Shown: piece by piece, positions 1 through 8,128 of the stretch
Layout: each line of letters begins with the position of its first letter
Numbering within the stretch: position 1 is the first letter of the stretch
NCBI RefSeq assembly: GCF_030291075.1
Contig: NZ_CP127407.1
Span: 186,001 to 250,000 of the forward strand
Source of the DNA: Stenotrophomonas sp. 57
Lineage (GTDB): Bacteria > Pseudomonadota > Gammaproteobacteria > Xanthomonadales > Xanthomonadaceae
DNA: 64,000 bases
Direction of reading: 5' to 3'
Made by a program: the position numbers and the translations under genes
The notes under the pieces: generated by a model
Told to the model about the DNA's origin: nothing
Seen by the model: only the letters and a program-made list of their open reading frames with translations
Databases searched by the model: none

Positions 1-476
1 CGGAAGGGCTGTCGTTGCCGGAAGCCACCATCGTGGGCGATGAGGACCCGGACCACGCCGGCGGCAGCTACGTGGTGGTGCAGAAGTACCTGCACAATCT
101 TGGTGCGTGGCGCGCACAGAAGACCGAGGCGCAGGAAGCCATCATCGGCCGCACCAAGCACGACAACATCGAACTGGACGATGCGCCGGCCGATGCGCAG
201 AAGTCGCACAAGACGCTGTGCACCATCGAGGATGCCGACGGCGAGCACGAGATCCTGCGTGACAACATGCCGTTCGCCAACCCGGGCCGCGGCGAGTACG
301 GCACCTACTTCATCGGCTACACGCGCCGGCTGTGGGTGATCGAGAAGATGCTCGAGCGCATGTTCATCGGCAATCCCGCGCCGCTGCACGACCGCATCCT
401 CGATTTCTCCACCGCCACCACCGGCGTGACCTTCTTCGCGCCCTCGCGCAAAGTGCTGGCCGACCTCGGCGATTGA
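1..476 (+). CDS. Dyp-type heme peroxidase, C-terminal part
   Basis: The gene enters from the left edge; the open frame begins at base 3 and ends at TGA 474-476. The visible 157 residues match the C-terminal half of Dyp-type peroxidases of the YfeX/DypB class, which use H2O2 with a heme cofactor. The fold-typical stretch GGSYVVVQKYLHN is followed by SHKT, whose His aligns with the proximal heme ligand. Next come LRDNMPF, GTYFIGYTRRL and a C-terminal FFAPS, as in YfeX. No signal peptide can be judged because the N-terminus is missing. The family call is confident; the substrate is unknown. Confidence 0.88.
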   Translation, partial: EGLSLPEATIVGDEDPDHAGGSYVVVQKYLHNLGAWRAQKTEAQEAIIGRTKHDNIELDDAPADAQKSHKTLCTIEDADGEHEILRDNMPFANPGRGEYGTYFIGYTRRLWVIEKMLERMFIGNPAPLHDRILDFSTATTGVTFFAPSRKVLADLGD

Positions 477-568
477 TCGCGCCGGGCCATCACGGCCCGC
501 CATCTGCCTGTCATCTATGGCGCCGACCATGGCGCGCTGGATGGGAGTGCAGGAGGCAGGCGACGGCC

Positions 569-979
569 ATGACTGGGAACGGGACCAACGTGCGGCGCTG
601 GTGGCGGCCGTTGGCCGCGTTGTTCGGCGCATTGGCACTGGGGAGTGCCTCGGTGTCCGCACAGGAAGCGCCTGCGCACTGGATGGCCTATGCCGCTGCG
701 GTAGGGGGCCAGCTGCAGCAGCGCCTGCAGCAGGAGCAGGACCCGCAGGCGCAGCGCGTGGTGGAGTGGCTGCGGGCACACCCGGATACACCTGCGCCGC
801 TACCGGTGAGCCTGTGGATTGCGGCGGACGGTCGCATTTCGAAGCTGGAGTTCGACAGCCTGGGTGACCGCCAGGTGGATGCGGACCTGCGCGCGACCCT
901 GCAGGCGGCGCCGTTGCAGGCCGCACCGCCGGCGGACATGCGCCAGCCGCTGCGGTTGGGCCTTGTGCTAACCCAGTAG
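569..979 (+). CDS. Small exported protein with TonB C-terminal-like domain
   Basis: This 136-residue protein has an N-terminal basic and hydrophobic signal sequence ending near SVSAQEA, so it is predicted periplasmic or signal-anchored. Residues about 85-136 (VSLWIAADGRISKLEFDSLG and the closing RLGLVLTQ) resemble the C-terminal domain of TonB-family energy transducers. The Pro-rich spacer of a true TonB is absent. The ATG at 569 follows an AGGAGG at 551-556, a slightly long spacing. The stop codon TAG (977-979) is part of a GTAG palindrome. The exact role is unknown; a link to TonB-type function is inferred from the fold only. Confidence 0.6.
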   Translation: MTGNGTNVRRWWRPLAALFGALALGSASVSAQEAPAHWMAYAAAVGGQLQQRLQQEQDPQAQRVVEWLRAHPDTPAPLPVSLWIAADGRISKLEFDSLGDRQVDADLRATLQAAPLQAAPPADMRQPLRLGLVLTQ

Positions 980-1060
980 ATCCACGCCATGCGTGGATAT
1001 GCCTGGTAGATGCCGACCTTGGTCAGCAGGCGCGCGCCAACCCAGGTTGGCGACTGCCGG
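976..1060. repeat. GTAG-headed REP-like palindromes
   Basis: Two short palindromes lie between convergent genes. The first is GTAG followed by ATCCACGCCATGCGTGGAT (976-998). The second is GTAGATGCCGACC/TTGGTCAGCA (about 1007-1029), followed by a weaker GCCAACCCAGGTTGGC. The GTAG head and stem-loop format match SMAG-type repeats. The first element supplies the TAG stop of the upstream gene. Confidence 0.6.
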
Positions 1061-1081
1061 CGCCCAGCCCGGCCATCCGCA

Positions 1082-1666
1082 TCAACGCACCGGCGCCACC
1101 TGCGGTTCGCGTGCGGCCGCGCTCCATGCGCGCAGGCCGAACACGGCCAGCCCGAGGAAGAACACGTACAGCGCGGCGGTCACATGCAGCGACTTGAACA
1201 GATACGCGCCCACGTAGACCACGTCCACCCCGATCCACACCCACCAGCAGGCCACGTGGCGGCGCGCCTGCCACCACTGGCCAACCAGGCTCAGTGCGGT
1301 CAGCATCGCGTCCAGCCACGGCAGCGCGGCGTCGGTGAAGGTGTGCATGCCGGCTCCCAGCGCCACGCCACCGCACAGGCCGATGGCCAGGTCGCGCAGC
1401 AGCGTGCCGCGTGCCAACGGCACGATGCGGATGCTGCCTTCATCGGCGGCGTGCTGGCGCCAGTTGAGCCAGCCGTAGACCAGGAACCCACCGAAGGCGA
1501 CCTGCAGCAGGGTGTCCGAGTACAGCTTGGCCTCGGCGAATACCAACCCGTACAGCGTGACCGACAGCAGGCCCACCGGCCATGCCGACAGCCGGCGCCT
1601 GGCCATCAGCCAGACGCCGAGCACACTGAACAGCGCGGCGGTCCACTCGAGCATCACGCCGCTCAC
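1082..1666 (-). CDS. pnuT: PnuC-family transporter, predicted thiamine permease (PnuT)
   Basis: This 194-residue, very hydrophobic protein has six to seven predicted membrane segments and the PnuC-family features WPVGLLSVTLYG, KLYSDTLLQ and WWVWIGVDVVYVGAYL. PnuC proteins are facilitators for vitamin-like substrates. It starts at GTG 1666, which overlaps the receptor's stop codon (GTGA), so the two are translationally coupled. Because the pair lies downstream of a TPP riboswitch, the substrate is inferred to be thiamine (the PnuT subgroup) rather than nicotinamide riboside. The family is clear; the substrate rests on context. Confidence 0.8.
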   Translation of the reverse strand: MSGVMLEWTAALFSVLGVWLMARRRLSAWPVGLLSVTLYGLVFAEAKLYSDTLLQVAFGGFLVYGWLNWRQHAADEGSIRIVPLARGTLLRDLAIGLCGGVALGAGMHTFTDAALPWLDAMLTALSLVGQWWQARRHVACWWVWIGVDVVYVGAYLFKSLHVTAALYVFFLGLAVFGLRAWSAAAREPQVAPVR

Positions 1667-3852
1667 AGCGCGAACGTCACCGACAGGCGCGCCTGTCGCG
1701 GTGCGCCGGGGAACAGGTAGTAGTCACCGCCGCTGCTGCCGGTATCGCGCCAGTAGAAGCGGTTGAACACGTTGTCCACCGACAGGTTCCAGGTCACCGC
1801 ACGCTCGTGCAGGCGATGCTGGAAACGCAGGCCGGCGTCGAACACCGAGTAGTCCGGTGCACGCACGCCGCCGTCGGCGCGGGCCACGTTGGCACCGGCA
1901 TAGCGCCAGCCACCGGTCACGTCCAGGCCCTGCACGAACGGCAGCGCATAGGCCACGTGCACACTGGCCCGCACCTTCGGCACGTTCACCAGCTGATGGC
2001 CTTCATAGGTGGGCGTGCCGGTATCGCGAGCGCGCGCCTGCAGCACGCTGGCACTGGCCACGATCTGCAATGCGTCCGTCAGCTGGCCGTTGGCGGTCAG
2101 CTCCAGGCCGGTGTGGGTCTGCGTGCCTTCTTCGACGAAGGTGTAGCCGACGTCGCTGTTGTCCGGCTTTGCGTACTGGTACGGCTGCGAAATGCGGAAC
2201 ACCGCCGCGCCCAGGGTCAGCGCTTCGACCGGCACGTACTTCACGCCCACTTCCAGCTGCCGCGACTGCACCGACGGCAGGAAGGTGTCGGCATTGCTGG
2301 TCCAGAACGGTGCTTCCTGGCCCAGCGAAATGCCGCGCACGTAGCTGGCGTAGGCATTGAGCTGGTCGGTGGCCTTCCACACCACCGCAGTCTGCGGCAG
2401 GAAGCGCGAAAGGCGGCTGTGCCGCTGCGGGACGCCACGCTTGTCGTAGGCGCGCTCGTCGAGGCGCACGAAGCGGCCACCGGCCAGCCACTGCCAGTCA
2501 TCGCCGAAGCTCATCCGGTCCAGCGCGAAGAACGCGGTCTGGCGGCTGTCCAGACGCCGTGCGGACGGGCCGGGCATCTTCGGCGACGGTTCGAACACCG
2601 GCACCGGTGCTTCGTGGATGTTGCTGGTGCCGACGTACTCGTTGACGCTGGGGCGCTTGTCCACGGTGCGGCGGAAGTAGTCGGCACCGATGGTCAGCTG
2701 ATGGCCGACGCTGCCGGTCTCGAAGCGGCCGCGCAGTTCGGCGCGCGCCTGCTGGTTGCGGCGGGTGTCATCCGGGCTGCGGTAGTCGTAGATGTCGTAG
2801 TCGCCGTTGGGCGCGAAGTAGTTGCCCGGCACGCTGCCATCGGCGCATTGCGTGGCGTAGTAGCAGCCGTAGGCGAACGCGACGTTGTCATCGATCACCG
2901 AGCGGCTGTGGCCGACCGAGACACGCGACTGCCAGGCGTCGCTGAAATCGTAGGTGTGCAGGGCGGTGATGTTGGTGCTGGCGATATCCACCGGGCGCTG
3001 CCACGGCTGGTAGCCCAGCAGGTGCTCGCGGTCGACGCCACGCGGCAGTTCGCGCGCGCCCAGCAGCTGGTAGCCCGACACCGAGCGCTGCGAGCTGGTC
3101 TGGTAGTTGGCATCCACTTCCAGCTTGCCGTGCTCGCCGATCAGCCAGTCGGCCGCCAGCGAGTAGACGTTGCGGCGGCCATCGGCGTGCTCGACATAGG
3201 CGTTGCTGGAATCCCACGCGGCGTTCAGGCGCAGGCCGAAGCGCGGGGTGATCCAGTGGCCGACATCGACGGCGACATAGCGCGAGCCTTCCGAATCGGT
3301 GCCGAGCGTGGCGGTGCGCACTTCGGCCGGGCGCTTGCCGATGTAGTTGATGATGCCGCCAGGCGCCATCACGCCTGCGGCCAGGCCGGCTTCACCCTTG
3401 AGGATTTCCACCGACTGCACGTTCTCCAGCGCCAGGCGCTGTTCGCCGGCGATGGACAGCCCGTTGAAGCGGTAGCCGGTGGCGGGGTCCAGTGCGAAGC
3501 CGCGGATGGCGATGTTCTGGTAGTAGCCCACCGGCGCATACGCATCACCCAGCGAGGCATCGTTGCTGGCCAGTTCGGACAGCGAACGTACCTGGCGACG
3601 GTCGAGGTAATCGCGCTCGAGCACGTTCACCGACGCCGGCGTGTCCTTCCAGCTGCCGCCACCGAAGGCGTTCACGCGCGAGGTGTCGGCCTTCGGTTTG
3701 CCGGCCTGCACGCGCACTGCTGCCAGCTCGGTCGGCGAGCGTTCGGCGCCGGTGGCAGCCGCATCGGGGGACGCCTCGGCCTCGCTGGCGTGCAGCGGCA
3801 GCGCGGCGCAGAGGGCGAGGGAGAGCAGGGTGGGGCGCAGGCAGCGGTTCAT
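1663..3852 (-). CDS. TonB-dependent receptor, predicted thiamine uptake
   Basis: This 729-residue outer-membrane receptor has a signal peptide (MNRCLRPTLLSLALC..LHA), a plug domain (about 60-190; SVEILKGEAGLAAG and APGGIINYIGKRP) and a 22-strand barrel. It ends ARLSVTFAL, with the terminal hydrophobic residue typical of outer-membrane barrels. The plug resembles FhuA/ferric-siderophore receptors. The TPP riboswitch 84 nt upstream argues for thiamine or a thiamine precursor as ligand. ATG 3852 was chosen because the signal peptide begins there; the upstream extension of the frame has no signal-like character and runs back into the riboswitch. It is followed by the overlapping pnuC-like gene. 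Confidence 0.85.
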   Translation of the reverse strand: MNRCLRPTLLSLALCAALPLHASEAEASPDAAATGAERSPTELAAVRVQAGKPKADTSRVNAFGGGSWKDTPASVNVLERDYLDRRQVRSLSELASNDASLGDAYAPVGYYQNIAIRGFALDPATGYRFNGLSIAGEQRLALENVQSVEILKGEAGLAAGVMAPGGIINYIGKRPAEVRTATLGTDSEGSRYVAVDVGHWITPRFGLRLNAAWDSSNAYVEHADGRRNVYSLAADWLIGEHGKLEVDANYQTSSQRSVSGYQLLGARELPRGVDREHLLGYQPWQRPVDIASTNITALHTYDFSDAWQSRVSVGHSRSVIDDNVAFAYGCYYATQCADGSVPGNYFAPNGDYDIYDYRSPDDTRRNQQARAELRGRFETGSVGHQLTIGADYFRRTVDKRPSVNEYVGTSNIHEAPVPVFEPSPKMPGPSARRLDSRQTAFFALDRMSFGDDWQWLAGGRFVRLDERAYDKRGVPQRHSRLSRFLPQTAVVWKATDQLNAYASYVRGISLGQEAPFWTSNADTFLPSVQSRQLEVGVKYVPVEALTLGAAVFRISQPYQYAKPDNSDVGYTFVEEGTQTHTGLELTANGQLTDALQIVASASVLQARARDTGTPTYEGHQLVNVPKVRASVHVAYALPFVQGLDVTGGWRYAGANVARADGGVRAPDYSVFDAGLRFQHRLHERAVTWNLSVDNVFNRFYWRDTGSSGGDYYLFPGAPRQARLSVTFAL

Positions 3853-3935
3853 TCGGTTCGTCTTCGGACAACAAGGGAGACGAAGCGACGGCGCGCAGGT
3901 GCACCGGCCCATGACGGGGGTGTGGCTGCGGCTCA

Positions 3936-4012
3936 AAGCTCCCTACGCCGGTGCAAACCGGATCAGGTTCCAAGGGACTCTCTCAGCCTGGCAGATCCAG
4001 GCACCCCCGCTT
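3936..4012 (-). promoter_or_regulatory. TPP (thiamine pyrophosphate) riboswitch
   Basis: Read on the minus strand, this stretch shows the classic THI-box order. GGGGGTGCCTGG leads to CTGAGA, then CCCTTGGAACCTGATC, and finally CGGTTTGCACCGGCGTAGGGA, with P1 closed by AAGC/GCTT. These are the conserved TPP-binding helices. It lies in the 5' leader of the TonB receptor, whose ATG is 84 nt further on. No strong terminator follows it, so translational control of the receptor-permease mRNA is more likely; that mechanism is inferred. Confidence 0.93.
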
Positions 4013-4070
4013 CAGGTGACCATTTCACTACAAATGGTACGGATTTGCGAGCCGGTGCCCTTCAGGCTGC

Positions 4071-4109
4071 GGGGTCAGAGCCCTTTCCGAAGGAAAGGGC
4101 TCTGACCCC
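4071..4109. terminator. GGGGTCAGA-headed 18-bp hairpin
   Basis: This is a perfect inverted repeat with arms 4071-4088 and 4092-4109 and a GAA loop, lying between the kinase stop (4128) and the riboswitch. Two relatives with the same outer arm sit at 41327-41365 and 56781-56821. It lacks a U-tract, so it is a repeat-family hairpin that may also end transcription. Confidence 0.7.
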
Positions 4110-4127
4110 GACGGTGCGTCAACCGGG

Positions 4128-5252
4128 TCACGCTGCAGCGTGCAGGGCCTGCAGCAGGGCCTGCCCCGGCGCGCTGTGGAACCATGCGGGATGCCCCAGC
4201 ATGAACGGCTGCCAGGCCACGTCCGCATTCGCGGTGGAGCCAGTGATGCCTTCGAAGTACTCCACTTCGGACAGTGCGAAGTCGAAATGGACCATCGGCA
4301 GCAGGTCGGCCAGCAGATGCACGCGCGTACCCGACAGCGGCAGCACTTCGCGGTAGCCATCAAGCAACGCCAGCGCGATGTCGATGCGCACTGCATCCCT
4401 GCCGCGCTCCAGTTCCAGCCACGCCACCGCGTTGCGCTCGATCGCGGTGGCGAGGTCGAACAGCGCGCTGGTGGGCGAGGCCAGGCCGAAATCCAGCACG
4501 GTACTGACCTGCCCGTCGCGCCACAGCAGGTTGGACACATGCCAGTCGTTGTGCGCCCACAACTGGGGTTCGTCGCGCAGGCGCGCGGCCAGGCCGGCGT
4601 GCCATGGCAGCACGTCGCGCTGCAGCTGCGCTTCCCAGGGGATGCGTGCGAGGTAACGGGCCAGCCCCGGCCGTGCGGGCAGGTCGGCCTTGATTGCTTC
4701 GATCGGATCGTCGGCACGGATCAGATCATCGCGCGCGACCAGCAGGTGGGTACTGCGCTGTGGCGCGTGGTAGCTGGCGGAGGCACGGTGCAGCCGCGCT
4801 AGCATGCGCCCGGCTTCGCGGGCCTGCGCGACATCGGTCAGCAACGACCACGACACCGCGTCGCGGTACAGGTCGTCGCCCACGCCGACATCGTGCAGTT
4901 CAAACGTCCATTCGCCGTGTTCGACCGCAGTGTGGCCATCAACCGCCGCCAGCACCTGCACCACCGGCACGCCCGCTGCGGCGAGACGGGCGATGAAGCG
5001 ATGCTCTTCTTCCAGGCAGGCCGCGCTGCGCACACTGTGGTGATGGCGCTTGACGAACACCGCGCCGTCCACGCCGTCGACGATGGCGGCGGCCGACAGC
5101 GGCCGCGGGCTGTGCCAGCGGGGTTGGCTGTGCTCGCCCAGCTGCGGGTATCGCGCGCTCAGCCACGCGATGTCCGCGGCGCTGATGGGTGGCCAGTCGG
5201 CAGCGACCTCGTCATTGTTGAGGCCCTGCACGCGGTGAGAGGAAGACGTCAT
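4128..5252 (-). CDS. APH-fold small-molecule kinase
   Basis: This 374-residue aminoglycoside-phosphotransferase/choline-kinase-fold protein has an intact active site. It carries the Brenner motif HNDWHVSN (H234, D236, N241), the metal-binding DFG at D254 and a candidate ATP-binding Lys in FVKRHHH (K68). ATG 5252 is preferred over the longer frame start because the upstream residues look non-coding. It sits just upstream of the TPP-riboswitch transcript but is separated from it by a hairpin. A role in thiamine salvage, like the ThiK branch of this fold, is possible but speculative. The substrate is not determined from sequence. Confidence 0.7.
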   Translation of the reverse strand: MTSSSHRVQGLNNDEVAADWPPISAADIAWLSARYPQLGEHSQPRWHSPRPLSAAAIVDGVDGAVFVKRHHHSVRSAACLEEEHRFIARLAAAGVPVVQVLAAVDGHTAVEHGEWTFELHDVGVGDDLYRDAVSWSLLTDVAQAREAGRMLARLHRASASYHAPQRSTHLLVARDDLIRADDPIEAIKADLPARPGLARYLARIPWEAQLQRDVLPWHAGLAARLRDEPQLWAHNDWHVSNLLWRDGQVSTVLDFGLASPTSALFDLATAIERNAVAWLELERGRDAVRIDIALALLDGYREVLPLSGTRVHLLADLLPMVHFDFALSEVEYFEGITGSTANADVAWQPFMLGHPAWFHSAPGQALLQALHAAA

Positions 5253-5380
5253 GCCGCAGCCCGAGTGGGAAAAGTCACATCCAAGGCTGCGCATTCAACG
5301 CCATGGCCGCGGCCAACGCAAACGGGCGGGCCATCGACCCGCCCGTCCGTGCATCCGCATCGGCGAAGGCGCCGCGCCGC

Positions 5381-5788
5381 TTACCAGCCGCGATGGCGGC
5401 CGCGGTCGTTGTAGTAGCGGTTGTCGTAGTAGCGCTCGCGCTGCCAGCGACGGTTGTCACCACGGTCGTAATAGCCGCTGCGGTAGTAGCGGCGATCGTA
5501 GCGGCGATCGTAACGGTTGTCGTAGTAGCGGTTGTCGTAATAACGACGGTCGCGGCGGTCGGAGGTGGTCAGGTTGCCGATCGCACCACCGGCCACGGCA
5601 CCACCGACGGTGGCTGCAGGGTCGCCGTTGGAGAGCAGGTTGCCGGCCACGCCGCCGACGACGGCGCCGACCAGGGTGCGCTTGTCCTTCCTCGACATCG
5701 CGCTGGCATCGCTGACCACGGCAACACCGGCCACCAGTGCCAGGGCCATCGCCAGACCACGGAAGCTGAGTGTGGAAGTACTGAGCAT
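5381..5788 (-). CDS. Glycine-zipper exported protein with Tyr/Arg-rich tail
   Basis: This 135-residue protein has an N-terminal signal sequence, then a glycine-zipper segment (about 38-72; GAVVGGVAGN and GGAVAGGAIGN) typical of 2TM glycine-zipper envelope proteins. The C-terminal 60 residues are low complexity, made of Arg, Tyr, Asp and Asn in repeats such as YYDNRYYDNRYDRR. ATG 5788 follows AGGAGA at good distance. The tail's DNA is a degenerate tandem repeat (gtagtagcgg units). The role is unknown; cell-envelope association is inferred. Confidence 0.75.
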   Translation of the reverse strand: MLSTSTLSFRGLAMALALVAGVAVVSDASAMSRKDKRTLVGAVVGGVAGNLLSNGDPAATVGGAVAGGAIGNLTTSDRRDRRYYDNRYYDNRYDRRYDRRYYRSGYYDRGDNRRWQRERYYDNRYYNDRGRHRGW

Positions 5789-6034
5789 GTTCGTTCTCCT
5801 GTGAGGTGCATGCCACGCTGGGCAGGGAGGGCGCGGGCGCCCCGGCTGCCGTGGAGACCACGCTGACGTTCCAACATTGCCGGAACATTGCCTTGCCCAC
5901 CGGGCGGCTTGCGCATTCATCTAGCGGCAGGCGGCATGAAGCGAGGCTGAAAGCGGGCGCGGCCGCTCAGCTGGCAGATAGGGAAAAGGCCACGCGGACG
6001 TGGCCCTCCCTTGTCTCCCAAGGCATTGGCGAGG
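5789..6034. other. Intergenic region, no gene seen
   Basis: This 246-bp gap holds the leader of the glycine-zipper gene near 5790-5815 and the 3' side of the peptidoglycan hydrolase gene. A GGCCACGCGGACGTGGCC hairpin (about 5987-6004) could act as terminator for the hydrolase gene. No convincing ORF or RNA gene is visible. Confidence 0.4.
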
Positions 6035-8017
6035 TCAGACCCCCATGGCCTTCTGCGCCTGCCGGGCCTGCTCCTGCTGGGCATCCTGCGGCTGGTGCAG
6101 CACGTTCGGGGCGCCCTGCACCGCGCCACTGCTGACGGCCAGGCTCTGCTCGCTGGCGGCGCGCGTTTCCACCGCCACGCGGCTGGCTGCGGGATCGCCT
6201 ATCGTGCCCTGCACGGCGAACAGGCGCTCGCCGTTCGGGCTGGGCACCACCGAGTCGATGCGCTGCAGGCCGGCGGCATGCGCCTCCTTGGTCAGGGCCG
6301 CTGCGGCGCTTTCCAGCGCGTGGCGATCCCTGAAGGTACCGGCCGGCAGCCGCTCCAGCCCTTCGGTGGCCTGCAGGTACATCGGATTGCGCGGGTGCCG
6401 TTCGTCGTTCAGCAGTGGGCGCTCGCGGGCTTCGCGGATCGCCTCCAGGGTCTTCGCGCCGACGATGCCGTCGGCGACCAGCCCGTTGTCCTTCTGCAGC
6501 TGGCGCACCGCCGCGTCGGTGTTGCGGCCGAAGCGGCCATCCTCGACCAGCGGCTTGCCGTCGGCACCGACGTAGCCGAGGTGGCCCAGCTGCTCCTGGA
6601 CCGTGCGCACGCCCTCGCTGTGCGCGCCCTGCTTGTACGGTTCGGCGTGCGGCGTGGCAGCGGCCTTGTGCTCGGCCGCAGGCGTGCCCTGGGTCTGCTC
6701 GTGCGACTGGGTGCGGTTTTCCAGCAGGTCGCGCGCCTTGGACAGCGGATCGGAGGCGTACAGCTTCCAGTTCGGGTGCTCCTTCACCTGCTTGAGGTAG
6801 TCCTCCACCGGCATCGTGTGCACGCCCTTGCTGCCGGTGGACTGGCTGATCAGCAGCTTGTCGGTGTTGGGGTCGCGCACCACCATCACGATGTGGTCGA
6901 TGCCGTTCCAGTGCTCGTGGCGGGTCCTGGCCGTATCCAGGCCGATGATCATGCCTTCCTTCAGCGCATCGGGCTTCAGGATCGCGTCGCGGTCAAGCAG
7001 CACGCCGGACTGGTCGAACGCCTTGCGTACGATGCCACCGGAACCCAGGTTGCCCAGGTCGATGCGGTCGGCCTTGCTGAACACTGCATGCCCGGCCTTC
7101 TGGTTGATCTCGTCCATGGTGCGGTTCTGCAGGGTGCCGACCCAACCGGAACAGTCGATGTAGCCCTGCTCCACGTTCTTGCCGGTCTTGCCCGGTACGT
7201 ACAGCGCGTGGCCCGGAATATTGATGGCGTACTTGACGTGGTCATACTTCACGCCGGCCTCGTAGGCCGCCTGCAGTTCGATGCCCGGCTTCGGCGCGGC
7301 TGCAGCGGTTGCGGTCGCCGCCAGCGTGGCAGCACCGGCCGCCACGGCGGCGCTGGCCGCTGCCGGAGTCTGGGCCTGGCCCGACGTCACCGTCTGTGGC
7401 GCGATGTTCTTCTCCGGAATGCTGATCGCCGCGTACTTGTGGATGTAGTAGCTGGAGAAGGTGCGCGCCAGGTCGCCATCATTCATGCCGCGCATCTCGG
7501 CCAGGGTGTGGCCGGTCAGCGCCCTGGCATCGGAACCGATCTGGTTGAGCACGTTGCGGCGCATGTTGATCTCTTCGCCATGGCCGTTGCGCACCACGCC
7601 AAAGGTGCCAGTGGCGATCGCGGTCTGCACCGAGCCATAGCCGGCGCTGCCCTGCTGGTGGGCCAGGTACAGGTCCAGACCGGTCGGCGCCGCCCCGCCG
7701 GACAGGTACGGGTTGCCGGTGCGCTCGTTGCGGCGTGCCATCGAGTCCAGGTTGTCCTGGTACATCTGCGCGGCCGCTTCGGTATTGCGGGTCGGGTCGA
7801 ACTCGTGGCCGGTCAGGTGATACTGGCGCGCGGAACCGGGCACGAACTGGAACAGGCCCTTGGCGCCGGACGAGATGTTGTGGGCGCGCTCATTGAAAGT
7901 GCCGCCGGTCTCGATGTGCGCGAAGCGCATGAAATCATCGACGGGAATGCCCTTGTGCCGGGCGACCTGCTCGACGATGTCCAGGACTTCCTTTCTGCTG
8001 TAGTCATGCTGTGCCAT
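6035..8017 (-). CDS. Peptidoglycan hydrolase with XVIPCD-like C-terminus (predicted X-T4SS effector)
   Basis: This 660-residue modular protein has no signal peptide. Residues 15-165 form a lysozyme-like/GH23 transglycosylase domain (catalytic Glu in AHIETGG, E36; then SGAKGLFQFVPGSA). Residues 210-245 are an Ala-rich linker. Residues 246-420 are NlpC/P60-like (Cys in YIDCSGWVG, C289; His in GIDHIVMVV, H375). Residues 465-530 are a peptidoglycan-binding type 1 domain (GRFGRNTDAAVRQLQ). Residues 538-645 match the XVIPCD module (NPMYLQATEGLERLP, AAGLQRIDSVV), with a Gln-rich tail. XVIPCD is the secretion signal of antibacterial effectors of the Xanthomonadales type IV secretion system. ATG 8017 has GAGGAAGA upstream. 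The secretion system itself is not in this window. Confidence 0.85.
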   Translation of the reverse strand: MAQHDYSRKEVLDIVEQVARHKGIPVDDFMRFAHIETGGTFNERAHNISSGAKGLFQFVPGSARQYHLTGHEFDPTRNTEAAAQMYQDNLDSMARRNERTGNPYLSGGAAPTGLDLYLAHQQGSAGYGSVQTAIATGTFGVVRNGHGEEINMRRNVLNQIGSDARALTGHTLAEMRGMNDGDLARTFSSYYIHKYAAISIPEKNIAPQTVTSGQAQTPAAASAAVAAGAATLAATATAAAAPKPGIELQAAYEAGVKYDHVKYAINIPGHALYVPGKTGKNVEQGYIDCSGWVGTLQNRTMDEINQKAGHAVFSKADRIDLGNLGSGGIVRKAFDQSGVLLDRDAILKPDALKEGMIIGLDTARTRHEHWNGIDHIVMVVRDPNTDKLLISQSTGSKGVHTMPVEDYLKQVKEHPNWKLYASDPLSKARDLLENRTQSHEQTQGTPAAEHKAAATPHAEPYKQGAHSEGVRTVQEQLGHLGYVGADGKPLVEDGRFGRNTDAAVRQLQKDNGLVADGIVGAKTLEAIREARERPLLNDERHPRNPMYLQATEGLERLPAGTFRDRHALESAAAALTKEAHAAGLQRIDSVVPSPNGERLFAVQGTIGDPAASRVAVETRAASEQSLAVSSGAVQGAPNVLHQPQDAQQEQARQAQKAMGV

Positions 8018-8128
8018 GACGTCTTCCTCGGGGTTGATGGAGCGGCCGATGCCGCGATTCGCCAACCGGACTCATCCATGAGTCAAGAACATGTCGGTCA
8101 ACAGGTAACCCGCGTGTGCGGGTGGCAA

